Shown piece after piece: positions 1 through 11,507 of a stretch of 64,000 nt of DNA. The stretch is from Mytilus galloprovincialis. Lineage: Eukaryota > Mollusca > Bivalvia > Mytilida > Mytilidae. How positions within the stretch are numbered: position 1 is the stretch's first letter; every line of letters starts with the position of its first letter. Under the pieces are notes generated by a model. That model was given only the letters and a program-made list of their open reading frames with translations, ran no database searches and was not told the origin of the DNA. Location of the stretch: assembly GCF_965363235.1 (NCBI RefSeq), contig NC_134844.1, forward strand, positions 94,326,664 through 94,390,663, in the 5' to 3' direction. Position numbers and translations under genes: made by a program.

Positions 1-310
1 TTTGTCAAAGAGACACCAACCCGTTCAAAAAGCAGGCAACGACCGAAGACCACCAATGGGTCATCAATGCAGCAAGAAACGGAGGCGTTTTTCAGCAGGC
101 CCCTAAACAAAAATGTACTTGCTTGAAATGATAATGGACATCATACTAAGCTTCGAAATATACTCAAGAAATTGAAATAAAAAATCATACAAAACTAAGA
201 AAGGCCAGAGGCTCCTGACTTGGGACAGGCACAAAATTGCGGCGGGTTTAACATGTTTTTGGAAATCTCAACCCTCCCCCTATACCTAAACCAATGCGTA
301 AACAGATCAA
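1..310. repeat. Mussel-type interspersed repeat, partial
   Basis: I recognise this stretch from memory as part of a very common mussel repeat; its marker is a segment near 207-230 reading 'ctcctgacttgggacaggca'. The same family appears in the opposite orientation near 19540-19600, where the reverse complement of that segment and of the following 'aaccccgcc' block can be read. It has no open frame. It is cut by the window edge on the left. Confidence 0.55.
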
Positions 311-1109
311 ATCATGTAGAAAGTTGGATGACATCATACCGGACCGATGTTGCCTTTTAGCCAACCAAAGTCATACGGAGAACTTTTATTGTTTCTGTAG
401 TTACATGTAGGTCGACATTGTCTTTGATAAAATTTTGACCCCCAGAAGAAAAATAATGCCATGTAGAATGTATACCCCATTTTCAATTTTTCTAATCTCC
501 TGATCTGTCAACTTGTTAATAATTATCAAAGGTGTGTCCATAAATACGGTGCATTTGTAATGATAAACCTAAATGAAAAAGATTTTTTTTTTTTATATAG
601 ATTATATACATTCTACTAAAGCCATAAGAACTTTGTCAATAGGAATATCGTACGCTTTATTAACTGCCGCAGATGCGCCATCATCCAAAAGACAATACAG
701 AAATGTTTTTAAAGCAGGTGGCATAATTGCAATTGAATAATCTAGTGACATTTTTTTAGATAATGGATATTCATCTGATTGGATTACAACTTTACCCTAT
801 ATTTGCTTCCGTAAAATACAAGTAGCTGCATCAAGTGATTGCAGCCAGTTTCGCAGTCACTGCTCAGATCTTTAAATTTGACAGACTGTATATCACAGTC
901 ATTTTAAAGGGGTAATTTTCCGTCATAACGGCATAAGACAAAATTATAGAGCTACTGTATACAATATTGGATGTACCTTGGCTTTGTTGAGGCTGTATAC
1001 ATGTAACTATAAATTGACCATATAATTTTAGTTTTTGTTGAAGCTGATAATATGTTGTGTAGTTTTCTCGGCGGCGATCTTCGGGCAGAAATTAAGCCCG
1101 GTTAACTGA
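311..1109. other. Unassigned AT-rich sequence
   Basis: I see no convincing coding frame, RNA gene or repeat with internal structure here. There is a short T-run near 582-595. Confidence 0.5.
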
Positions 1110-1394
1110 TCAAGTAATTAAAGTTGTTAACCATAATACTTCCTTGTGTACAGGCACGTCATCTTTAATCGTCGAAATGTTAGTAAAAGCTGTTTTATGT
1201 TCAGAATTACATAGCTCTTTACTTTCTGATTTCAAATTTTGTAGCAAATATTTAGCGATGCAAGCTCGATGGTATAAAGATTTAATAATAAAATTATCAT
1301 AAGTTATTTTGTAAATCAGATCATTGTAGGAGATATATGTAGTAACACTCAATACAGCTTGAGTTTGCTCCTTAGAGGATACACCTGAGATCAC
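1110..1394 (-). pseudogene. Possible coding fragment with a YHxxC motif
   Basis: A 94-codon open frame on the minus strand contains LYHRACIAKYL about halfway. Motifs of the type YHxxCxxxY occur in zinc-binding regions of proteins encoded by animal mobile elements, which is the only hint of identity. The first residues overlap the mussel repeat that begins near 1385, so the start is not trustworthy. No splice sites were convincing. It could be chance. Confidence 0.2.
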
Positions 1395-1570
1395 CCCTAG
1401 TTTTTGGTGGGGTTCGTGTTGTTTATTCTTTAGTTTTCTATGTTGTGTCGTGTGTACTATTGTTTTTCTGTTTGTCTTTTTTATTTTTAGCCATGGCGTT
1501 GTCAGTTTGTTTTAGATTTATGAGTTTGACTGTCCCTTTGGTATCTTTCGTCCCTCTTTTATGAAGTTGT
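1385..1570 (+). repeat. Mussel-type interspersed repeat
   Basis: T-rich stretch that I recall as a common repeat of mussel transcripts and genomes; markers are 'ccatggcgttgtcagtttg' near 1491 and 'gactgtccctttggtatc' near 1530. It has no coding potential. Identification is from memory. Confidence 0.5.
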
Positions 1571-3228
1571 GTAACTTGCTTATAGGCTTTATACATTTGC
1601 AAAATAAACAAACCGAGACAAATCAGAATGAGTTGTAGATCTTCTGCCCTCGTTGATATATATGAGAAGAGACTGGTCGGTAGAATTGGTACATGTAGTA
1701 CAAAGTCTTTGTACAGACAAAACAGAAGATGATAGGTTGTGCTTACCTTTGAAATATTTATAGCAACTCTAATGATATTTGTATTTTCAAATGGGATGTT
1801 TTCATTTTTTTCATATTCATCGACCAGTCTTCTGTAAACTTTTTTTTTTTTTTTTATTCAACAACAATATATCACATGCTGTTAACAGATTTCTTCACTG
1901 GTACAGCTATTTCAGTAAAGATCCCTGTTTGTTAGTACCTTAAGACCAGGGTATCTTCAGGTAGTATTTTTATAATTTTGTTAGTTTATATATTATTTGT
2001 CATTATACATTGTTTATCATTAAATACATTAATTCTCTATAATTTTACAATTATAACTTTGAATATGAACTTTTTATATATATATATATTGTAACTATCT
2101 GATAGATGTTGGGGATAAAAACAGAATCGCGGGTTATTTAAGCGTGTTCCGAATTTGATTTGTGGTTTAATGTATTTCTCTGTTGTCCGGTATAACGGTA
2201 AATTCATTTGTTATTTTTTGTGTGGATTCTGTAAACTTCAACTTTTCGTTTTCCCACTGCGGCAATACAACTGTATCTTCATTTAAGTGTTTAACTACAT
2301 AGTTTCTATGTAGTAAATACATGACAGACTATGCATCTGTGTCAATCAATGGATAGTTTTTGATTAGTTTTTACTTTTTAGCATAGAAAGGGTTTCATCG
2401 TGAACTGGAATGTGAAAATTTGACAGGACTCGGAAGATTTTCTACAATTTTCCGATACGATTCCTTATTTAGAAAGGGGTGAATTCTACAGAACACAAAA
2501 ACTATGTTTTACTTTGATTTGATCTTAATTTCGGACGGTATTATATCTATTTAAGCTACACTGAAGTTAAAGATAGAAAAAGAACCGTTTAAATATGATT
2601 TATCGTACTCTAATAGCACTATTAAGTACACGGAAATCGACTAATATATTCAGTAAAAAACGATAACGAAATAGATAAGGAATTCCGGAAACTATAGTGA
2701 TTTTACCCAACATCATAAAATAACAGAAATTCATGATTTTAAGAAATGTTGAGATAAAGTCTTGATCTTGAATGAAAAAACGATAACTGATGAGTAATTT
2801 GGTGTGTTCTAAAACGGATAGAGTGCAAAAGCATTTGATAAAAATGTAATTGTAGATCCGAAAAGGTCAGGATTATAAAAATTTTCGTACAAAATTTCAA
2901 ATATTTAGCAGGAATGCAAAAACATGCGGACCTACAGTTGTAAATATTATTTTTCTTTATTTTAAGAATCTAATTCACTTAATTATTCTGTCTAAAAGAA
3001 GAGATACGACTAATTTCCTTTGCTTGGAAAACATGTCGTAATTTTATAATTTTCAACTTATTTCTGAAATAAACGTCAATTTTACAAAAATTGCACCGTA
3101 CGATTTTGTGACGACCGGGCAAAAATCAAAGTTAAATCATTATTCTTTCAATTAAAAAAAAAATTAGCCGTGTGTTAGGTGGATGCATTAAAGTCCTTAA
3201 CTAGACGTCTTTTTCAAATATTACACTC
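1571..3228. other. Unassigned AT-rich sequence
   Basis: No gene seen. It contains a long T-run at about 1839-1856 and a short (TA)n run at about 2073-2089. The rest is AT-rich with many stops in all frames. Confidence 0.5.
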
Positions 3229-3543
3229 GCCTATAATGTTGTCATTTTAATATTATGGTTAACATTGCCATTAAAGCGGGAGGTTTGGCATGCCACACAA
3301 TTAGGTTCAACCCACCATTTTTTTCTTAAAATGCCCTGTACCAAGTCAGGAAAATGGCCATTGTTATATTGTAGTTCGTTTCTGTGTGTGTTACATTTTA
3401 ATGTTGTGTTTCTGTTGTGGTGTAGTTCTGTCATATTTGATACTTTTCCCTCAGTTTTAGTTTGTAACCCGGATTTGTTTTTTCTCTATTTATTTATTAA
3501 TTTCGAACAGCGGTATTCTACTGTTGCCTTTATTTACAAATAA
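3229..3543 (+). repeat. Mussel-type interspersed repeat (plus-oriented copy)
   Basis: This copy starts with 'tgttgtcattttaatat' and contains 'gtttggcatgccacac' followed by 'ttcaacccaccatttttt'. Its first 140 bases are repeated in reverse complement at 7045-7189, which shows directly that it is interspersed. I recall it as frequent in mussel genomes. The open frames on both strands here are not conserved as proteins and are not called. Confidence 0.6.
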
Positions 3544-3892
3544 GAACGGGACAAAGATAGGTTTTATCAACGACCGAGTACTGAGTACATCAATGAGGAA
3601 TAAGTCATTAAGCATTCCCGTACGTGAGCACCTGTTTTCTGTATTTTAATCATTTTGTTCAGATGTAGACACATATTTCTATTTTGTCATTTTGTTTTGA
3701 ATTAACTAATTAACTACAAATATTGCATTATTTTACGTTCCGGCTTGCACAATTCTTTTTAGGAGTTAAATAATGTATCCTTTACATAAATATATACTGC
3801 AAAAAACATATTTGTGGGTAATAGTGCATTGTAGCTGTCTATGTTTCATAATTTATAAAGGACACAATGGTTAATTATATAGTTATATTAAA
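3544..3892. other. Unassigned sequence
   Basis: Nothing recognised; AT-rich with no coding frame of note. Confidence 0.5.
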
Positions 3893-4484
3893 GGTACCAG
3901 GCTTATAATTTGACACGCCAGAAGCTGGTTTCGTCTTCATATGACTCATCAGTGACGCTCACATAAAATAATCATAATTTCCTTTTGATGTTGGTTGTAA
4001 ACTCAAAAAAGAAATAATGAAAATAATAATGTAAAAATTCATACTGCTCATGGCCAAGGAACAGTAAATAGGGTATATTTAAGATTTAAATAGTATTTTG
4101 TCTGGCGTATAAAATTATAATCCTGGTACTTTTGATAACTATTTACACCACTGGGTCGATGCCACTGCTGGTGGACGTTTCGTCCCCGAGGGTATCACCA
4201 GCCCAGTAGTCAGCACTTCGGTATTGACATGAATATCAATTATATGGTCAATTTTATAAATTTTCTGTTTACAAAACTTTGAATTTTTCGAAAAACTAAG
4301 GATTTTCTTACCCCAGGAGTAGATTACCTTAGCCATATTTGGCACAACTTTTAGGAATTTTTGATCCTCAATGCTCTTCAACTTTGTATTTATTTGGTTT
4401 TTTAACTATTTTGATCTGAGCGTTACTGATGAGTCTTATGTAGACGAAACGCGCATCTGGCGTATAAAATTATAATCCTGGTAC
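3893..4484. mobile_element. Inverted-repeat element of mussel type, about 590 bp
   Basis: The ends are imperfect inverted repeats of about 67 bp: 3893-3960, starting GGTACCAG, pairs with 4418-4484. Both contain the recurring block around GACGAAAC and CTGATGAGTC. A 40-bp piece at 4101-4140, starting TCTGGCGTATAAAATTA, is repeated directly at 4456-4495. The region 4101-4455 therefore looks like one monomer of an element that can chain in tandem. An 80-codon minus-strand frame (4139-4381) lies inside; I recall similar peptides predicted many times in mussels, but I have no evidence that it is translated. No transposase is present, so it would be non-autonomous. I recall the sequence as highly repeated in Mytilus. 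Confidence 0.65.
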
Positions 4485-4495
4485 TTTTGATAACT

Positions 4496-5164
4496 AATTG
4501 CATACAACTTAGGCTCGTCAACATAAACTTGGAACAATAGTAATAGCATATATCTCTTTAATTTTCTTAAATACTGATGATTGAATAAATTTGTCTTAAA
4601 ATCGTCAATTCTTTTTAATTTCAAATCCACAATTGTTTTCTAAAATATATACTAGTATATGATATGAGAACAAAATAAGTGTTGAGATGTAGCTTATATT
4701 TTTTTCTCGTGTGACAAATGCAAAACTCATAACATAAAAACTAAAATCCAATATACAATTGTACAAATCAAAAACATAAGAGGAAAACCAATTCGCGAAA
4801 GTTTATCCAACTTCTCAGCTTTACTTCGTCCACTGCATGTAACTATGTATATCTGTAAGAATAAAATTATATTCCTAGGGAAGAAAGTTATAAGTATTTC
4901 TCGAATAAATCATACTGTCTTTTGTAATTCAAAACTATGACCTTTTTAATGATAATTCATATCAGCACAAAAGTGATGAATACTTAAACATGCGGATATT
5001 GTGCAACAAAAATATGCTGTTATCAAATTTAATAAATCAAAAATTTATATCCAATCAAATAAAGTATCCGAACCAATTATGACTACATTACATGTATGTA
5101 AGACAAAGATGACAATATATTATTTTAAAGATCTAAAACTCAACAAGATTTGACTGTCATACAG
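4496..5164. other. Unassigned AT-rich sequence
   Basis: No gene or structured repeat recognised. Confidence 0.5.
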
Positions 5165-5335
5165 GCATGGGGTAATGCAAATTTGTAATTGTAATGAATG
5201 GTAATGCATTACATGTTTCCAAGTAATTGATTGTAATGTGTAATGCAGCATTGTTTGCATTATGTGTAATTGTAATTTAATGCATTACTTGAGTAAAAAG
5301 TTGTGTCATTTCATGCAATACAATGCATTACATAG
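5165..5335. repeat. Cluster of degenerate GTAATGCATTAC motifs
   Basis: About 170 bp is built mostly from variants of GTAAT, ATTAC and the palindrome GTAATGCATTAC. It resembles the low-complexity ends of some DNA transposons. No boundaries or target duplication were found. Confidence 0.4.
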
Positions 5336-5829
5336 GCCGAAGTCATGATTTTACTTCTTTTTTTTCACTTATGTTGACCTTTTATAAAACAAAAGTAGTA
5401 AATATGAACTATCCATTCGAGGCATATTTTCAACGTTTATATGCCCAAAACATCTAATATTTTAAACTTACACTCAAATCTTGTACTACCCCTACCCAGA
5501 CTTTAGGCTTCCCACAGATTTCAATTAGAAAGATATGAATATGTATATTTATTGGTAACAGTCCCGAGTTATGTCTCTACGAGATGAAGCATAGAGATCA
5601 TAACTGGGACATGTGGGAACCAGAACGATTCATCACGTCAACAAAATTAATTATCTATGAACATTATATATCTTCCGAAAAGAGGCGTGGTTTGAACAAC
5701 AGCTTTATTTACAAAGTGCAACACGTGTTTCATAACAACAGCCTGAAGACATGTGATGAAATTGAAATAATACAGAACTCTATCTGTAAATAATAACCAA
5801 GATAATATTCTGCACAGATACTAACGTAC
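5336..5829. other. Unassigned sequence downstream of the channel exon
   Basis: On the minus strand this would be intron following the donor site at 5829. I looked for an exon encoding the fourth membrane segment of the channel and did not see one. A 69-codon plus-strand frame at 5584-5793 has no recognisable features and is not called. Confidence 0.45.
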
Positions 5830-6209
5830 CTGTTCGTCATCAGTATGAAAGCTTCGCTCCATTGTTTCATTATCATAATGTGGAATACACCTCCTTGCTA
5901 GAACATTCACAACCGCAAATTCTATAACTGATGCAAATACAAAGATCAAACACATGAAATGCCAAGCATCTATTGCTATAATGTATGAAACTTTTGGTAG
6001 AACAATACCAGCAGCCGACGGTTGTGTGACCATGGTGAAGAAAGTCAATATACCTAACTGTGTTCTGGCAGTGACAGCATTACAGTCAAGCCAAAACGAG
6101 ATCCACGAGATGATAAGTAAAATCGTTGTCGGTGCATAAACTTGTAGTATATGTGACCATAGTAACCTCTTCAGATAAAAATCCATTTGTAGACAGGAAA
6201 AGTTAGTTA
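5830..6209 (-). CDS. Exon of a Cys-loop ligand-gated (probably chloride) channel subunit, M1-M3 region
   Basis: This 380-bp exon encodes the membrane core of a pentameric ligand-gated ion channel of the GABA/glycine/glutamate-gated chloride type, a plasma-membrane receptor that opens on binding a transmitter. Visible in order are a pre-M1 segment (NFSCLQ, FYLKR), M1 (HILQVYAPTTILLIISWISF), M2 (ARTQLGILTFFTMVTQ), the M2-M3 loop (LPKVSYIIAID) and M3 (WHFMCLIFVFASVIEFAVVN). Ala and Arg at the start of M2 fit an anion-selective pore, although the usual Pro before them is Thr. Splice signals support the limits: a pyrimidine-rich acceptor ending in TTTATTTCAG just before 6209 and a donor CAG|GTACGT at 5830/5829. 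The reading frame therefore extends upstream of the ATG at 6186. The ligand-binding exons and the M4 exon were not found and probably lie outside the window or in unresolved introns. The subtype is unknown. Confidence 0.85.
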
Positions 6210-7044
6210 CTGAAATAAAAGAATATATTAACTACGAGACCTCTCGTTAAACTCTGTCCACCGTACAGCACAAGTGCGAAAGGGAAACCTACAATTAAAT
6301 AATGTGATCAAACATGCAATGGACGATAATGCAATAGCACTTGATAACTGGCATGATTCTTAAAGAATAAACTACATAGCTAATTAGTCTTCAACGTTTT
6401 TTTCCCAACTCAAACAATTTGAATTGTTCTGCATCAAATCAGCCGTTAACCTGTGAACAGATGTCATACTGTGATGAAGACGACAAATAAATGTTACAGA
6501 CAAAAACTAAGGGAATTCGCCGTTTCAGTATCTGATGCATTAATTCTCGGTCATATTTCTATAAGTGTAAACCGAAATGCGCTGATTTGTCCTAAACATT
6601 GGACATTTTACCAATGACTTGACGTTATTTATTTTAGGTACGAACAATAAAAATTATTATGGCCACAGTCCTTTAAATTTGAAAAGGTCAATTGTATTAA
6701 CTCCAGCAGGAACGAGACTGCGTGCCTCTTTTTGATAAATGTCTCCTGCTGTGCATTCATAACCCGTACTGCAATTCATATTCAGTCAAGATATCGCAGC
6801 GAAAATAGGACACAATCGATAATATTACAGATAAGTCCAGCATAATGATATATAAATCTCCAAGACGGCCAAAACATGTTTCTAGTGATTTGAGACACAG
6901 ACATGCAGTAACGCCGAACCAATTCGTATTATCGGTAACTAAATACAAGGGAAACACATCAACTATTATTATCAGAGGGAAATGACGAAACAACAGAACA
7001 CTGGAGTGCAACAAAATACAAAAACAAGGTAAAATACTAGTAAA
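6210..7044. other. Probable intron sequence upstream of the channel exon
   Basis: It lies upstream of the exon acceptor on the minus strand. I found no Cys-loop or M1-preceding exon in it. A 113-codon minus-strand frame (6757-7098) runs into the repeat at 7045-7189 and shows no domain. Confidence 0.4.
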
Positions 7045-7189
7045 TAGAAAAGAACTATTAAATAACAACTGCTGTATTCCTGACTTGGCACAGGACATTT
7101 TTAGAACAAAATGGTGGGTTGAACCGGGTTTTGTGACTAGCCAAACATTCGCACTTTATGATCATGTTAAATATACCGCTAAAATGACA
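7045..7189 (-). repeat. Mussel-type interspersed repeat (minus-oriented copy)
   Basis: It is the reverse complement of the first 140 bases of the repeat at 3229, including 'ggtgggttgaacc' and the terminal 'aaaatgacaaca', with scattered differences. Confidence 0.65.
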
Positions 7190-7808
7190 ACAAAACTTAC
7201 TTGGTCCATATAGTGGGAACATGTACGAGAGTTATGCATCAGATGAGGTAAATGATGTATGTAAACTCAATATACCGTGACAGAGTGTATGTTACAACTG
7301 AGAATGAGGGAGTTGAAATCATCAACTTTGTCATTGATCCTAGTTTGAAGTCGCCCATTTGTACGTATCAATTTTTAGAAAAAAATCGGACCATTGACTT
7401 TTGTTTTGGTTGATATATTTCAATTTTCAAAACATGGTCAATATGATAACAAAGTTGAACCAGAAATATACAAACCTCTTGTTTGTCTGCAGTCTGAATG
7501 GCTGATATCAGAAATTTTAAATTGTCGAAGTGCTAATGTTTTCCTTACATTTCGTTTACTCCAAATAAAAACAACTGAACTAGTAGAATGAGAAACTGAA
7601 AATAGAAATATGTTATCTATTAAAAAGAAGTTTCACAAAACATAGTTTGCCCTGTTCCATTGATTAAATTGTCATTTGAGATGAGTCAAGATTTGTGTCT
7701 TGTTATATTGATTATATATATTAAAAACGTATTGACATCTTTTTCAGATATTTTTTAAATGTTATTCATTTTTGCTGCGTTTAAGAAATAATGTATGTTT
7801 ACTACGTA
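7190..7808. other. Unassigned sequence
   Basis: Nothing recognised with confidence. A 65-codon plus-strand frame at 7394-7591 has no known motif. Confidence 0.45.
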
Positions 7809-8998
7809 CTAACGCACAGACATGAGTGTATACATCAAAATACTTACAACTGCTAAGTATTAATAGACAAACTTGGACATCCACAGAGTTTATATGTGTA
7901 TACCTAAATACTTACAACTGCTAAGTATTAATGGACAAACTTGGACATCCACAGAGTTTATATGTGTATACCTAAATACTTACAACTGCTTAGTATTAAT
8001 GGACAAACTTGGACATCCACAGAGTTTATATGTGTATACCTATATACTTACAACTGCTTAGTATTAATGGACAAACTTGGACATCCACAGAGTTTATATG
8101 TGTATACCTATATACTTACAACTGCTTAGTATTAATGGACAAACTTGGACATCCACAGAGTTTATATGTGTATACCTATATACTTACAACTGCTTAGTAT
8201 TAATGGACAAACTTGGACATCCACAGAGTTTATATGTGTATACCTATATACTTACAACTGCTTAGTATTAATGGACAAACTTGGACATCCACAGAGTTTA
8301 TATGTGTATACCTATATACTTACAACTGCTTAGTATTAATGGACAAACTTGGACATCCACAGAGTTTATATGTGTATTCCTATATACTTACAACTGCTTA
8401 GTATTAATGGACAAACTTGGACATCCACAGAGTTTATATGTGTATACCTATATACTTACAACTGCTTAGTATTAATGGACAAACTTGGACATCCACAGAG
8501 TTTATATGTGTAAACCTATATACTTACAACTGCTTAGTATTAATGGACAAACTTGGACATCCACAGAGTTTATATGTGTATACCTATATACTTACAACTG
8601 CTTAGTATTAATGGACAAACTTGGACATCCACAGAGTTTATATGTGTATACCTATATACTTACAACTGATAAGTATTAATGGACAAACTTGGACATCCAC
8701 AGAGTTTATATGTGTATACCTATATACTTACAACTGCTTAGTATTAATGGACAAACTTGGACATCCACAGAGTTTATATGTGTATACCTATATACTTAGA
8801 ACTGCTTAGTATTAATGGACAAACTTGGACATCCACAGAGTTTATATGTGTATACCTAAATACTTACAACTGCTTAGTATTAATGGACAAACTTGGACAT
8901 CCACAGAGTTTATATGTGTATACCTTTATACACACAAATAGTAAATATCAACGCACGAACTTGAACATCTATAGAGTATATGTGTTTATCTTTTCTCC
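7809..8998. repeat. 68-bp tandem repeat, about 16 well-matched copies
   Basis: The monomer starts TTAATGGACAAACTTGGACA at 7860 and recurs every 68 bp, the last regular copy starting near 8880, with degenerate copies at both ends. Copies differ at only a few bases. Because 68 is not a multiple of three, each copy opens a similar frame of about 62 codons that ends after less than three monomers; these frames are by-products of the repeat. The monomer is related to the 66-bp repeat at 9487-10187. Confidence 0.95.
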
Positions 8999-9486
8999 TA
9001 TACATTTCTAGGATTATGATTGGTTAAAAGCGTCCGCGTGGAGACCGTGTATATTCTATATTAGGTTAGAAGGGAGGCTTGGCTTATTTCAATACACGGT
9101 TAGTAGTTGAGAACCGACTTTGGCACTATTTGATTATTAACAATTATTGAAAGTTCTGTTTAGTATTGTTATATCAAGTTTATTGATATCAAATTTTTAT
9201 TGTTGACATCAGTTTATTTGTGCAGACCAATGAAAGTTGGTTCTTAAAATTGAATACTTGAACACTTTAATATAAAAATAGATAGATGTGGTATGATAAA
9301 TAAGACAACTCTAGTCTAAATTCAACACAATAAGACAGTCGATAGGAACAATTCGTTTCTTATTGTGATATTGATCTAATATGATATAAACGGGGTCAGT
9401 AAATTCCATATGGGGTGAGAGCGTCGCTCTCACCCCATATGGAATTTACTGTCCCCGTATATATCGTATAAGGTCACTAACACACT
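8999..9486. other. Interruption between two related minisatellites
   Basis: About 490 bp of unrelated sequence separates the 68-bp and 66-bp arrays. It contains the palindrome at 9379-9469. It may be an insertion that split one older array, but no target duplication was seen. Confidence 0.5.
9379..9469. repeat. 91-bp near-perfect palindrome
   Basis: Two 45-bp arms (9379-9423 and 9425-9469) are complementary with three mismatches around a single central base. The innermost 27 bp on each side pair perfectly; the centre reads GAGAGCG-T-CGCTCTC. Single-stranded DNA or RNA from here would form a long hairpin. Confidence 0.95.
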
Positions 9487-10187
9487 ATATGTAACTAATA
9501 ATATCAATATACTTACAACTACTACAGGTGAATATCAACGTTCAAACCTGCACATCAAAAGAGTATATGTGTATATCAACAAGCTTACAGCTGCGAAATA
9601 TCAACGTACAAACTTGCACGTCAAAAGAGTATATGTGTATATCAACAAACTTACAGCTACAAAATATCAACTTACAAACTTGCACATCTATAGCGTATAT
9701 GTGTGAATCAACAAACTTACAACTATTAAATATCAACGTACAAACTTGCACATCTATAGTGTATATGTGTAAATCAACAAACTTACAACTACTAAATATC
9801 AACGCACAAACTTGCACATCTATAGAATATATGTGTATTCCAATATACTTACAACTTCTAAATATCAACGCACAAACTTGCACATCTATAAAGTATATGT
9901 GTAAATCAACAAACTTACAGCTACTAAATATCAACGCACACACTTGCACATCTATAAAGTATATGTGTATATCAACAAACTTACAACTATTAAATATCAA
10001 CGCACAAACTTGCACATCTAAATAGTATATGTATACATAAAATACTTACAAAAACTAAGTATTAATAAACAACTTGGACAGCATATGGTATTGTATACAT
10101 CAACATACTTACAACTGCTAAGTAATAATGGACAAACTTGCACATCCACAGGGTATTTATGTAGATCCATCATGCATGCTACTGTTG
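9487..10187. repeat. 66-bp tandem repeat, eight copies plus degenerate flank
   Basis: The block starting ATCAACG occurs at 9534, 9600, 9666, 9732, 9798, 9864, 9930 and 9996, exactly 66 bp apart. The monomer shares ACAAACTTG, TATATGTGTA and ACTTACAACT with the 68-bp repeat. Because 66 is 22 codons, both strands stay open over the array (165 codons plus, 157 codons minus), giving a 22-residue protein repeat on each strand. No start context, splice site or homology supports either as a gene. Confidence 0.9.
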
Positions 10188-10396
10188 ACGAAATCCTGAT
10201 AAAGCAAATAATTATTATAAGGTATTTACAACATGAATGTACTTCTTTCAATTAAAATATGTAAAATTTCAACCTAAGTATATGAAAAATAAAGAAAAAA
10301 TAACCTATTTTCGGAACTAGAGTAAACTGAGGTGTAGCTAGCTGCTAACTGCTAATTTTATTCGGAAAATGTTTTTACAAAGTCAATAAAAGTTCT

Positions 10397-11347
10397 TTTT
10401 CTAGTCCGTGCGTTGGTCGTTGATAATCGAGCGTATGGTTTTGGTGAGGTTTTCTAGTCCGTGCATTGGTTGTTGATAATCAAGCGTATGGTTTTGGTGA
10501 GGTTTTATAGTCCGTGCGTTGGTCGTTGATAATCGAGCGTATGATTTTGGTGAGGTGCGTTGGTCGTTGATAATTGAGCGTATGGTTTGGTGAGGTGCAC
10601 TGGTCGTTGATAATCGAGCGTATGGTTTTGGTGAGGTTTTCTAATCCGTGCATTGGTCGTTGATAATCAAGCGTATGGTTTTGGTGAGGTTTTATAGTAC
10701 TGCGTTGGTCGTTGATAATCGAGCGTATGATTTTGGTGAGGTGCGTTGGTCGTTGATAATTGAGCGTATGGTTTGGTGAGGTGCATTGGTCGTTGATAAT
10801 CGAGCGTATGGTTTTGGTGAGGTTTTCTAATCCGTGCATTGGTCGTTGATAATCAAGCGTATGGTTTTGGTGAGGTTTTATAGTCCGTGCGTTGGTCGTT
10901 GATAATCGAGCGTATGATTTTGGTGAGGTGCGTTGGTCGTTGATAATTGAGCGTATGGTTTGGTGAGGTGCATTGGTCGTTGATAATCGAGCGTATGGTT
11001 TTGGTGAGGTTTTCTAATCCGTGCATTGGTCGTTGATAATCAAGCGTATGGTTTTGGTGAGGTTTTATAGTCCGTGCGTTGGTCGTTGATAATCGAGCGT
11101 ATGATTTTGGTGAGGTGCGTTGGTTGTTGATAATTGAACGTATGGTTTGGTGAGGTGCATTGGTCGTTGATAGTCGAGCGTATGGTTTTGGTGAGGTTTT
11201 CTAATCAGTGCATTGGTCGTTGATAATCAAGCGTATGGTTTTGGTGAGGTTTTATAGTCCGTGCGTTGGTTGTTGATAATCGAGCGTATGATTTTGGTGA
11301 GGTGCGTTGGTCGTTGATAATTGAGCGTATGGCTTTGGTGAGGTTTT
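10397..11347. repeat. Nested minisatellite, 187-bp higher-order unit
   Basis: The core TTGGTCGTTGATAATCGAGC is repeated with alternating linkers. Four sub-units of 54, 54, 40 and 39 bp make a 187-bp higher-order unit. The linker TTTTCTAATCCGTGCA starts at 10637, 10823 and 11010, and a one-base variant of it starts at 11197, so the spacing is 186, 187 and 187 bp. A 119-codon minus-strand frame inside it is a by-product. Confidence 0.92.
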
Positions 11348-11507
11348 ATGGAAATCCCTTTTTTTTAATTTACATTTGGTGTATCTTATATGAAATAACA
11401 AATATTTATTTATTTATATTCTATTGAAAGTGGTCGAATTGTAACCAAGAATCACCCCCCCTAAAAACCCCTTGCGTTTGTGTTCGTCCAAGAATATGTT
11501 GTGTGTA

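Noticed and set aside
5584-5793. 69-codon plus-strand frame next to the channel exon
   Set aside because: No homology recognised, opposite strand to the host exon, and no splice or start context.
6757-7098. 113-codon minus-strand frame as an upstream exon of the channel
   Set aside because: It overlaps an interspersed repeat and lacks the Cys-loop and other ligand-binding motifs.
9528-10025. 165-codon repeat protein (and its antisense twin at 9542-10015)
   Set aside because: The frame is open only because the monomer is 66 bp with no stop in frame. It is open on both strands and has no other gene signal.
10480-10839. 119-codon minus-strand frame
   Set aside because: Product of the 187-bp minisatellite.
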